From CAYNHT01 sp964397485 (GTDB lineage: Bacteria > Bacillota_I > Bacilli_A > RF39 > UBA660): DNA of 64,000 bases. Shown here in pieces: positions 33,405 to 41,507 of this stretch (position 1 is its first letter; each line of letters begins with the position of its first letter). Where the stretch lies: positions 145,431 to 209,430 of the forward strand of contig CAYNHT010000003.1 in the NCBI GenBank assembly GCA_964397485.1, given 5' to 3'. The translations under genes were made by a program, and so were the position numbers. The notes under the pieces were generated by a model. It was not told the origin of the DNA. It worked only from the letters and a program-made list of their open reading frames with translations, and did no database searches.

Positions 33405-34820
33405 ATGAATAAAACTAAAATAATAGCGACAATAGGTCCAGCTAGTTCGGACAAAGAGATTTTAAAAAAATTGATAATCAGTGGTATGGATGTAGTTAGG
33501 ATTAACTTAAGCCATGCTGATTATTCTTTTTGTAAAGATGTGACAAAAAAGATTAATCAATTAAATGAAGAACTTTCGACTAATATAGCAATAATGGTAG
33601 ATACTCAGGGTCCAGGAGTGAGGATTGGTCGTTTTGCAGGTGGAAGTGCTTACTTGAAAAAAAACGATAAAATCAGAATTTACATGGATGACGTGTTAGG
33701 AGACTGTACTAAGTTTTCGGTTAATTATAAAAATTTAATAGATGATGTAAAATTTAATACAATCCTTAAGTTAGATGATGGTAGGATTGAACTTGAGGTA
33801 ATAGATAAAGGAGATGATTATCTATTATGTGAAGTTAAAAACGATGGTATTATCGAAGATAATAAAGGTTTAAATGTTCCATCAATTAGATTAAATATGC
33901 CATTTTTAAGTGATAAAGATAAAGAAGATATTTTATTTGCTCACAAAATAGGTGTTGATTTTATTGCTTTATCATTTGTATCATGTAGTGATGATATCTT
34001 AGAGGTAAACGACATGTTGATTGGTTTAGACAATGATCATATAGGAATAATTGCTAAAGTAGAAAATGAGTGTGCAGTAGGAGAAATTGATGAAATAATT
34101 CGTGTGAGTGATGGTATTATGATTGCAAGGGGAGACCTTGGAGTAGAAATACCTATGGAAAGAGTTCCTGGAATTCAAAAGTCAATCATCAGTAAATGCC
34201 ACAATATGGGTAAAATCAGTATTGTAGCAACTGAACTTTTATCTTCTATGGAATGCGCTAATCGTCCTACTCGAGCAGAAGTAAGTGATGTTGCTAATGC
34301 CGTTTTAGATGGAGCTGATGTTGTAATGTTAAGTGGTGAAACGACCATTGGAAAATATCCAGCTGAAACATTACAAATGATGGAAAAAATAATTAAATCG
34401 GCCGAAGAAGATATTAATTATATCGAACTTCTAAGTAAAGCTATGAGAACAGAAAAACAAGATACAACAGGTTCAATTGCTTATAGCGTAGCTGATTGTG
34501 CTAATAGATTAAAATGTAAAGCAATAGTAGCTCCAACAATGACAGGATATACGGCACGTAAAATGAGTCGTTTTCGTCCATCTTGTCCGATAATAGCTGT
34601 TAGCCCTGATATACAAACAGTTAAAAGTTTATCGTTATATTTTGGAGTTCATCCTATATTAACTGATGAGTTAAACTCTTTTGATAAGATTATAAAAAAA
34701 TCGAAAGATGTAACTGTAAAATTATTAGATATACAAAGTGGTGATAAAATTATAATCACCGGAGGATATCCATTTAAAGAAGTAAAACATACAAATTTTA
34801 TGAAAATAGAAGAATTATAA
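33405..34820 (+). CDS. pyk: Pyruvate kinase
   Basis: The last ATP-forming step of glycolysis: PEP plus ADP to pyruvate. TKIIATIGPASS at the N-terminus, MDVVRINLSHADY (about 28), DTQGPGVRIG (about 67), the active-site block MIARGDLGVEI (about 245) and the ATELLSSMECANRPTRAE block (about 280) are all present. At 471 residues it has no C-terminal PEP-utiliser extension as found in Bacillus pyruvate kinases. The promoter has TATAAT at 33384-33389. The GH31 gene follows after 19 nt with no terminator, so sugar release and glycolysis may be co-expressed. Confidence 0.95.
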   Translation: MNKTKIIATIGPASSDKEILKKLIISGMDVVRINLSHADYSFCKDVTKKINQLNEELSTNIAIMVDTQGPGVRIGRFAGGSAYLKKNDKIRIYMDDVLGDCTKFSVNYKNLIDDVKFNTILKLDDGRIELEVIDKGDDYLLCEVKNDGIIEDNKGLNVPSIRLNMPFLSDKDKEDILFAHKIGVDFIALSFVSCSDDILEVNDMLIGLDNDHIGIIAKVENECAVGEIDEIIRVSDGIMIARGDLGVEIPMERVPGIQKSIISKCHNMGKISIVATELLSSMECANRPTRAEVSDVANAVLDGADVVMLSGETTIGKYPAETLQMMEKIIKSAEEDINYIELLSKAMRTEKQDTTGSIAYSVADCANRLKCKAIVAPTMTGYTARKMSRFRPSCPIIAVSPDIQTVKSLSLYFGVHPILTDELNSFDKIIKKSKDVTVKLLDIQSGDKIIITGGYPFKEVKHTNFMKIEEL

Positions 34821-34839
34821 AAGAAAAAGGGGTGGTATT

Positions 34840-37248
34840 GTGTACAACCTAGGTGAACAATTCAAAGTTGATTATGAAAAAGCTAAGCCTAATGAATTAA
34901 GTGTAATACAAGGTAAGAAATATCGTATTACAATTATGACTGAAAGATTAATCAGATTTGAATATAATGAAGATGGTATTTTTGAAGATAGACCTACGGA
35001 ATTGATTTGGAATAGATACTTTGAAAAACCAGAATTTGAAGTTAAGCAAGATGAAAAATATTTGGAAATAACAACTAAATATTTTAAAATTTATTATGTG
35101 AATGAAAAAAGATTTTATGGTGGAAAAATAAATCCTACATCTAATTTAAAAGTTGAACTATTAAATAGTGATCGTTATTGGTATTATAAGCATCCAGAAG
35201 TTAGAAATTTTGGTGCCCCAGTTAATAGTTTGGTTGGCAAGAAGGGAAAAGTTAAATTTAAAAAAGCCTTATTTTCATCAGATGGTTTTGTTAGCATTGA
35301 TGATTCTGATAACAGCATAATGAGTGAAACTGGCGTTTTATTAGAACGAGAAAATAAAGGAATAGATACGTATTTGTTTATGTATTTAAATGACTATGCA
35401 TTATGTTTAAAAGACTATTTTACTATGACTGGATATCCAGCATTGTTACCTAGATATGCACTAGGTAACTGGTGGAGTAGGAATGAAGACTATAATGACA
35501 TGCAACTTAAGGAGTTAATTGATGAATTTGATAATAACGAAGTACCGTTATCTGTTTTATTATTAAATAAAGACTGGCATATAAATAAGTATGAAAATAA
35601 AGATAATTTAAATACTGGATTTACATTTAATAAAGATTACTTTAAAGCCCCTTATGAAATGATTGAATATCTTCATAGTAAAGGAATCAGAGTAGGTTTA
35701 AATATAGATCCTACTGAAGGGATATATCCTTATGATGAGTATTATAGTAAGGCTAAACAATATTTAGGTAGTGATGATAAGGGAATTATTCCTTTTAATG
35801 CGTATGATCCTAAATTTTTAGATGTTTATTTGAAGCTGCTTATTCATCCGTTAGACGCATTAGGAGTAGATTTCTTTTGGCTAGATTTACTGAAAGATAA
35901 AGACAGAGATTTATGGATTTTAAAACATTATCATTTTTATGATATGATGCGAAATTATAAGCGTAGACCGATGGTGTTATCAAAGCACGCTGGAATTGCT
36001 CCCCATAGATATCCCGTATTATATTCTGGTAGAACTGTTGTTAGCTGGGATACTTTAAAACATATTCCTTTTCACAATTCAAGCGCTGCCAATATAGGTG
36101 TAAGTTGGTGGAGTCACGATATTGGTGGTTACCATAAAGGGGTAGAAGATAATGAACTATATACTCGATTTGTTCAATTAGGAGTATTTAGTCCAATTCT
36201 TAAATTTGGTGCTGAAAAAGGTAAATACTATAAAAGAGAACCATGGCGTTGGAGTATTAAAACGTATCAAATTGTAAAAGATTATTTACTGTTACGTCAT
36301 CGACTAATACCGTATTTGTATACTGAAGCATACAAATACCATACAACAGGATTTCCTATAGTTCAACCAATTTATTATAAGTATCCTGAAATGTACGATG
36401 ATATAAAATACCGTAATGAATATTACTTAGGAACAGAATTATTTATAGCTCCTATCATTACAAAAAAAGATTATGTCATGAATAGGGTTATTCATAAATT
36501 CTTTATTCCAGATGGTGTGTGGTATGATTTTGTTACTGGTAAAAAGTTTCCTGGTGGACGTGGATATGTTTCATTTTTTAAAGATCAAGATTATCCAGTA
36601 TTTGCTAAAGCTGGTTCTATAATTCCACTAGGTGAAAATGATAATATGAACGATACGACTCCACCGAAAAATATGGAAATTCATATTTTCCCTGGGCGTA
36701 GTAATTTATATAAATTATATGAAGATGATGGAACTAGTGATTTGCATCGTAAAGGATTTTATCTTTTAACATCTATTGATTATAATTATTTGCCAAATAA
36801 TTACACAGTCATAATAAGAGCTTTAGAGGGAAAAAGTGGGATTGCTCCTGCTAAACGTAATTATAAGATTCGTTTTAGAAATACAAAAAAAGCTAATGAA
36901 GTTATAACATATTTCAATGATTATCCAATTGATCATATATCTTATAATGAAGGACCAGATTTTATAGTCGAAGTAAAAGATGTATCTACCATTGGACAAT
37001 TAACTTTAAATTGTAAAGGTAAAGATATTGAAATAGACGCAGTTAGATTAATTAATGATGACATAGAGGGAATCATTTCAGATTTGCAAATCGAAACAGA
37101 AATGAAAGAAAAAATAGATGATGTTATCTTTAGCGATTTACCTATCAAAAAGAAAAGAATTGCGATTAGAAAGTTAAGAAACAAAGGTTTAGAACGTAAA
37201 TTTGTTAAATTATTCTTAAAATTACTTGAATATATTGAACAAGTATAA
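34840..37248 (+). CDS. Glycoside hydrolase family 31 (alpha-glucosidase/alpha-xylosidase type)
   Basis: A cytoplasmic enzyme of 802 residues without a signal peptide. The N-terminal beta-sandwich is followed by the barrel with PRYALGNWWSRN (about 205). The probable nucleophile is Asp349 in FFWLDLLKD, and the probable acid/base is Asp404 in VVSWDTL. ISWWSHDIGG-like GVSWWSHDIGGY (about 425) and the proximal C-domain FVPDGVWYDF-like block (about 565) are also typical. An added C-terminal tail of about 70 charged residues is unassigned. It starts with GTG, with AAGGGGTGG upstream. It probably releases glucose or xylose from alpha-linked oligosaccharides; which one cannot be told by eye. Confidence 0.85.
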   Translation: MYNLGEQFKVDYEKAKPNELSVIQGKKYRITIMTERLIRFEYNEDGIFEDRPTELIWNRYFEKPEFEVKQDEKYLEITTKYFKIYYVNEKRFYGGKINPTSNLKVELLNSDRYWYYKHPEVRNFGAPVNSLVGKKGKVKFKKALFSSDGFVSIDDSDNSIMSETGVLLERENKGIDTYLFMYLNDYALCLKDYFTMTGYPALLPRYALGNWWSRNEDYNDMQLKELIDEFDNNEVPLSVLLLNKDWHINKYENKDNLNTGFTFNKDYFKAPYEMIEYLHSKGIRVGLNIDPTEGIYPYDEYYSKAKQYLGSDDKGIIPFNAYDPKFLDVYLKLLIHPLDALGVDFFWLDLLKDKDRDLWILKHYHFYDMMRNYKRRPMVLSKHAGIAPHRYPVLYSGRTVVSWDTLKHIPFHNSSAANIGVSWWSHDIGGYHKGVEDNELYTRFVQLGVFSPILKFGAEKGKYYKREPWRWSIKTYQIVKDYLLLRHRLIPYLYTEAYKYHTTGFPIVQPIYYKYPEMYDDIKYRNEYYLGTELFIAPIITKKDYVMNRVIHKFFIPDGVWYDFVTGKKFPGGRGYVSFFKDQDYPVFAKAGSIIPLGENDNMNDTTPPKNMEIHIFPGRSNLYKLYEDDGTSDLHRKGFYLLTSIDYNYLPNNYTVIIRALEGKSGIAPAKRNYKIRFRNTKKANEVITYFNDYPIDHISYNEGPDFIVEVKDVSTIGQLTLNCKGKDIEIDAVRLINDDIEGIISDLQIETEMKEKIDDVIFSDLPIKKKRIAIRKLRNKGLERKFVKLFLKLLEYIEQV

Positions 37249-37272
37249 TATAATAGTAATAACTTTTAAAAA

Positions 37273-37480
37273 CAGGGAAGAAGAGTAGTAATAATTAAAA
37301 TATTTTATAGAGAAAAAGTGGTTGGTGAAAACTTTTAAATATTTGATTATGAACTTGCTTTGGAGTTTCATATATGAAAATATATGACGTAATTTTGCGT
37401 TAAAAATTTAAGTGCATAAAATATTATGAATTAAGGTGGTACCACGGTTATTTCGTCCTTAAATTATAATATTTTTTTGT
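37273..37480 (+). promoter_or_regulatory. T-box riboswitch, probably leucine-specific
   Basis: The T-box AAGGTGGTACCACG (37433-37446) and the upstream stem I start (AGGGAAGAAGAGTAGTAA) are clear. The codon CTT at 37354-37356, followed by a purine and opposite the AGTA side of the loop, is the likely specifier (leucine). The terminator/antiterminator pair TTAAGG / CCTTAA ends in a T-run at 37470-37477. It senses uncharged tRNA and controls the genes below, including leuS. Confidence 0.88.
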
Positions 37481-37495
37481 TATAGGAGGTATTTT

Positions 37496-37843
37496 ATGGA
37501 AGATTTATTATTTTATTTACTAACATTTGTAGCTGTATATTTAATTTATTTATTTTTTGTTATTCTAAAAGGTAAAAGTCGTGAAAGGTATAAAAACAGC
37601 ACAGAGATTAGATTTTTAGAAAGAAGATATAAAATAGATGTTGATAAAATTGGTTTTAATAAATTAGCACACATCAGTGCTCTATGTAATGCTTTTATTA
37701 TTGCAAATACAGTTTTAATAATCAGTTTGATTAATAACTTAGTCTTGAAAATGATAGCTGGGTTTATAATTTTAATTCCCATGATTCTATGTATTTATCA
37801 TTTAATAGGTAAATACTATCAAAACAAACAAAGAAAGAAGTGA
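37496..37843 (+). CDS. Small membrane protein between the T-box and leuS
   Basis: 115 residues. TM1 is at about 5-23, a basic cytoplasmic stretch (KGKSRERYKNSTEIRFLERRYK) follows, then two more TM segments at about 62-82 and 84-105, and a basic tail. No family is recognised. It sits between a leucine T-box and leuS with a strong TAGGAGG ribosome binding site, so its expression should rise when charged tRNA-Leu is short. The end abuts the leuS ribosome binding site. Confidence 0.7.
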   Translation: MEDLLFYLLTFVAVYLIYLFFVILKGKSRERYKNSTEIRFLERRYKIDVDKIGFNKLAHISALCNAFIIANTVLIISLINNLVLKMIAGFIILIPMILCIYHLIGKYYQNKQRKK

Positions 37844-37848
37844 TTATA

Positions 37849-40248
37849 ATGTATAATTTTAAAGAAATAGAAAAGAAATGGCAAGATTATTGGAATAAAA
37901 ATAATACTTTTATGGCGAGTAATAAAAGCAAAAAAGACAAATATTATATCTTAGTTGAATTTCCTTATCCGTCTGGATCAGGACTACATGTTGGACACGT
38001 ACGTAGTTATACAGCATTAGATGTTTTGGCTCGAAAAAAAAGGATGGAAGGATATAATGTCTTATTCCCAATGGGATGGGATGCTTTTGGTTCTCCAGCT
38101 GAACAATATGCTATAAAAAATCAAATTCATCCTAAGGATGCTGTTAAAGAAAATATTAAAACATTCAAATCTCAAATACAATCTCTAGGGATATCATACG
38201 ATTGGAGTCGTGAATTTTCAACAACTGATGAAAATTATTATAAATGGACGCAATGGCAATTTTTAAAATTTTATGAGCACGGATTAGCATATAAAGATAA
38301 AAAACCAATTAACTGGTGTCCTACTTGTAAAGTTGGATTATCAAATGAAGATTCAGCAGGTGGAGTCTGTGAAAGATGTAACACTAAGGTTGTTCAAAAA
38401 GAAAAAGAACAATGGATGCTTAAGATGAGTGATTACGCCGATCAACTATTAGATGGTTTAAATGACAATCATTTTCAAGATAAAATAAAAACTGCACAAA
38501 TTAATTGGATTGGTAAAAGTACAGGTGCAGTTGTTGATTTTAAAATTGAAAATACAGATGAAAAATTAACTGTTTTCACAACAAGACCTGATACTCTATA
38601 TGGAGTAACATTCATGGTAGTTGCTCCAGAGCATCCGCTTATTGATAAATTAAAAGACAAAATAACTAATATAGATGAAATAAAAGCTTATCAAGATGAA
38701 GCGAAAAGTAAAAGTGAATTTGAACGTTCAGAATTATCAAAAGAAAAAACAGGGGTTAAATTAGAAGGTATATTTGCTGTTAATCCCGTTAATTCTGAAA
38801 AAATTCAAATTTGGACTGGTGATTACGTAATGATGAATTATGGAACAGGTGCAATAATGGCGGTTCCAGCTCATGACGAAAGAGATTATGATTTTGCTAA
38901 AAAATTTAATATACCTATTATTGAAGTTATAAAAGGCGGAGACATTTCAAAAGAAGCATATACTGGTGACGGAATTATGATTAATTCAGATATTTTAAAC
39001 GGTATTGATAATAAAAAAGAATCAATTGAAAAAATAATTAACTATCTTGAACAAAATAATATAGGTACAAGAAAGACAAATTATCGTTTACAAGATTGGG
39101 TTTTCTCACGTCAAAGATTTTGGGGTGAACCAATTCCAATGATATATTGTAATGATTGTGGTTGGGTACCAGTTGATGAAAGCGAACTGCCTGTAACCTT
39201 ACCGGATGTTGCTCAATATGAGCCAACAGACAATGGTGAAAGTCCCCTTGCTACTATCGATGAGTGGTGTAATGTAAAGTGTCCTAAATGTGGTAAAATG
39301 GCTCGCCGTGAAACCGATACAATGCCAAACTGGGCAGGTTCTTCATGGTACTGGTTAAGATATATGGATCCTACTAATGAAAATGAGTTTGTATCACAAG
39401 ATGCCTTAAAATACTGGGGAAAAGTCGACTGGTATAATGGTGGAATGGAACATGCTACTAGACATTTATTATATGCACGTTTTTGGAATCAATTTTTGTA
39501 TAACATAGGTCTAGTTCCAAATAAAGAACCATTTGAAATAAGAACAGCTCACGGTATGATTTTAGGTGACAACGGTGAGAAAATGAGTAAAAGTAAAGGC
39601 AACGTTGTTAACCCGAATGATATTGTTGATGAAATGGGAGCTGATGCTTTAAGAACATATGAAATGTTTATAGGCGATTATGAAAAAGAAGCAGCATGGA
39701 ACACAAATGGTTTAAAAGGTTGTAAAAGATTTTTGGATCGTGTATGGAGATTACAAGAGAAGATTTCTAATAACGAAGGATATTCTAACGAAGTATTAAT
39801 TCATAAAACAATAAAAAAAGTATCGAGTGATATTGAAAATATGAAATATAATACAGCGGTATCGGCATTAATGATTATGGTTAATGAATTAGAAGCTATG
39901 GAAAGTATTTCAAAAGATGATATGTATATATTATTACTGCTTTTAAGTCCAATTGCGCCACATATTTCTGAGGAGATAAATAGAATAAATAATTTAGGAA
40001 AACCACTATGCGAAACAAATTGGCCTTTATATGATGAGTCAAAAACAATAGATGATAATTATGAAATGATTGTCCAAGTAAACGGAAAAGTTAGAGGGAA
40101 AATAACTGTATCCATTGATACTAGTAAAGAAGAAATGGAAAAATTATCAAAGGAAATAGACAATGTAAAAAAACATATTGAAGGAAAAGAAATTATTAAA
40201 ATAGTTACAGTTCCTAAAAAGTTAGTAAACATTGTTGTTAAAATGTAA
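37849..40248 (+). CDS. leuS: Leucyl-tRNA synthetase
   Basis: 799 residues, the standard bacterial class Ia enzyme. HIGH-type motif HVGH in SGSGLHVGHVRSY (about 46-58). Zinc-ribbon Cys pairs are seen at CPTCKVG / CERCNTK (about 158-182). The CP1 editing domain has TTRPDTLYGVTFMV (about 245) and the second ribbon CNDCGW / CPKCGK. The KMSKS motif is EKMSKSKGNVVNP (about 578). The C-terminal anticodon and DUF region is complete. ATG 37849 is preferred over GTG 37840, which lies within the ribosome-binding region. Regulated by the upstream T-box. rnhB starts 3 nt after the stop. Confidence 0.96.
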   Translation: MYNFKEIEKKWQDYWNKNNTFMASNKSKKDKYYILVEFPYPSGSGLHVGHVRSYTALDVLARKKRMEGYNVLFPMGWDAFGSPAEQYAIKNQIHPKDAVKENIKTFKSQIQSLGISYDWSREFSTTDENYYKWTQWQFLKFYEHGLAYKDKKPINWCPTCKVGLSNEDSAGGVCERCNTKVVQKEKEQWMLKMSDYADQLLDGLNDNHFQDKIKTAQINWIGKSTGAVVDFKIENTDEKLTVFTTRPDTLYGVTFMVVAPEHPLIDKLKDKITNIDEIKAYQDEAKSKSEFERSELSKEKTGVKLEGIFAVNPVNSEKIQIWTGDYVMMNYGTGAIMAVPAHDERDYDFAKKFNIPIIEVIKGGDISKEAYTGDGIMINSDILNGIDNKKESIEKIINYLEQNNIGTRKTNYRLQDWVFSRQRFWGEPIPMIYCNDCGWVPVDESELPVTLPDVAQYEPTDNGESPLATIDEWCNVKCPKCGKMARRETDTMPNWAGSSWYWLRYMDPTNENEFVSQDALKYWGKVDWYNGGMEHATRHLLYARFWNQFLYNIGLVPNKEPFEIRTAHGMILGDNGEKMSKSKGNVVNPNDIVDEMGADALRTYEMFIGDYEKEAAWNTNGLKGCKRFLDRVWRLQEKISNNEGYSNEVLIHKTIKKVSSDIENMKYNTAVSALMIMVNELEAMESISKDDMYILLLLLSPIAPHISEEINRINNLGKPLCETNWPLYDESKTIDDNYEMIVQVNGKVRGKITVSIDTSKEEMEKLSKEIDNVKKHIEGKEIIKIVTVPKKLVNIVVKM

Positions 40249-40251
40249 TAT

Positions 40252-40881
40252 ATGAGTATTGATTTATATATGTATGAAAATGAACTTTATGCTAATGGAA
40301 TAAAATTTATTGGTGGCGTAGATGAAGTTGGACGTGGACCGCTAATTGGTCCAGTTGTATCTGCTTGTGTCGTGTTACCAAGTGAATTTAAATTAGAAGG
40401 TCTTAATGATTCCAAAAAATTAACTGAAAAAAAGCGTGATCAATTTTATCATTATATTATTGAAAACTGTTTATGTTATGCTGTTGGTATAGTTAGTCCT
40501 GAAGAAATAGATGAGATAAATATTTACCAAGCTAGTAAAAAAGCAATGATTTTAGCTATAAAAGAAGTTCAAAAAAAAATTAATTTACAACATGTACTAG
40601 TTGATGCTATGCCATTGGAACTTGATATTCCGTCGACTTCTATTATAAAAGGTGATGCCAAAAGTATAACTATAGCTGCTGCTAGTGTTATTGCCAAAGT
40701 TACAAGAGATAGATTAATGTATGAGTTAGATGAAAAATATCCTAATTATGGATTTGGTAAACATAAAGGATATCCAACGAAACAACATTTATCAGCAATT
40801 AAAGAATTTGGACTTATAGACGGATATAGGAAAAGTTATGGTCCCGTAAAGGAGATAATAGATGAATATCAAAATAGTTAA
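40252..40881 (+). CDS. rnhB: Ribonuclease HII
   Basis: Removes ribonucleotides from DNA and RNA primers. 209 residues with GGVDEVGRGPLIGPV (catalytic Asp-Glu, about 23), LNDSKKL (about 60), SIIKGDAKSITIAAASVIAK (Asp about 131) and YPNYGFGKHKGYPT at the C-terminus. No added N-terminal domain of the HIII type is present. It starts 3 nt after leuS without its own ribosome binding site, so translation is coupled. The last 20 nt overlap the MBL gene. Confidence 0.93.
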   Translation: MSIDLYMYENELYANGIKFIGGVDEVGRGPLIGPVVSACVVLPSEFKLEGLNDSKKLTEKKRDQFYHYIIENCLCYAVGIVSPEEIDEINIYQASKKAMILAIKEVQKKINLQHVLVDAMPLELDIPSTSIIKGDAKSITIAAASVIAKVTRDRLMYELDEKYPNYGFGKHKGYPTKQHLSAIKEFGLIDGYRKSYGPVKEIIDEYQNS

Positions 40882-41389
40882 AGTAGGTAGTTTAGAAACA
40901 AATTGTTATATTTTAACAAAAGAAAATAATTGCTTAATTATTGACCCTGGTGCTGATTATGAAAAAATTAAAAATCATTTAAAAAATTATAATGTTAGTG
41001 CAATTTTAATCACTCATAATCATTTTGATCATATTGGTGCTTTAAATGAAATAAAAAACAACTATAATGTTCCTGTTTATGATAAAAATAATTTAGAAGA
41101 AAAAAATTATAAAATAGACAATTTTGATTTTGATGTTATTTATACTAAAGGTCACACTGAAGATTCAATAACTTTCTATTTTAAGAATGATAAAGTAATG
41201 TTTACTGGGGATTTCTTATTTAGAAATACAATCGGAAGAACAGATTTACCAACAGGTGACTATAATGAAATGATGTCAAGTCTAGGAAAAATAAAAAAAT
41301 ATGATTCTAGTATAATAATATACCCAGGTCATGGTGAGGAAAGCACACTAGAATATGAATTTAAATATAACAATTATCTAAATAATTGA
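40862..41389 (+). CDS. Metallo-beta-lactamase-fold hydrolase, glyoxalase II-like
   Basis: 175 residues with the HxHxDH metal motif THNHFDHIGAL (about 56), GHTEDSITFYF (His about 98), FTGDFLF (Asp about 117) and PGHGEES (His about 159). The size and pattern fit the YcbL/YqgX type of thioester hydrolases. There is no C-terminal substrate domain of classical glyoxalase II. The start overlaps rnhB and has AAAGGAGATAATA. The precise substrate is unknown. Confidence 0.85.
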   Translation: MNIKIVKVGSLETNCYILTKENNCLIIDPGADYEKIKNHLKNYNVSAILITHNHFDHIGALNEIKNNYNVPVYDKNNLEEKNYKIDNFDFDVIYTKGHTEDSITFYFKNDKVMFTGDFLFRNTIGRTDLPTGDYNEMMSSLGKIKKYDSSIIIYPGHGEESTLEYEFKYNNYLNN

Positions 41390-41397
41390 ATGAGGGT

Positions 41398-41435
41398 AAA
41401 AGAAGATGATAAATAGTCACCTTCTTTTCTTTTTG
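41398..41435 (+). terminator. Terminator after the leuS operon
   Basis: AAAAGAAG (41398-41405) pairs with CTTCTTTT (41421-41428), then CTTTTT. Confidence 0.6.
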
Positions 41436-41453
41436 GTTGCAAGCCTTTTTTTA

Positions 41454-41482
41454 TTGACTACAAAGATAGACAATGTTATAAT
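41454..41482 (+). promoter_or_regulatory. Promoter of pilin-headed gene 6
   Basis: TTGACT (41454-41459), 17-bp spacer, TATAAT (41477-41482). Confidence 0.85.
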
Positions 41483-41507
41483 TTTTATGAGAGTAGGAGA
41501 GATAGTT

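Noticed and set aside
41406..41507. N-terminal extension of adhesin 6
   Set aside because: It would place a terminator arm and the promoter inside the coding region and put 34 residues before the prepilin signal.
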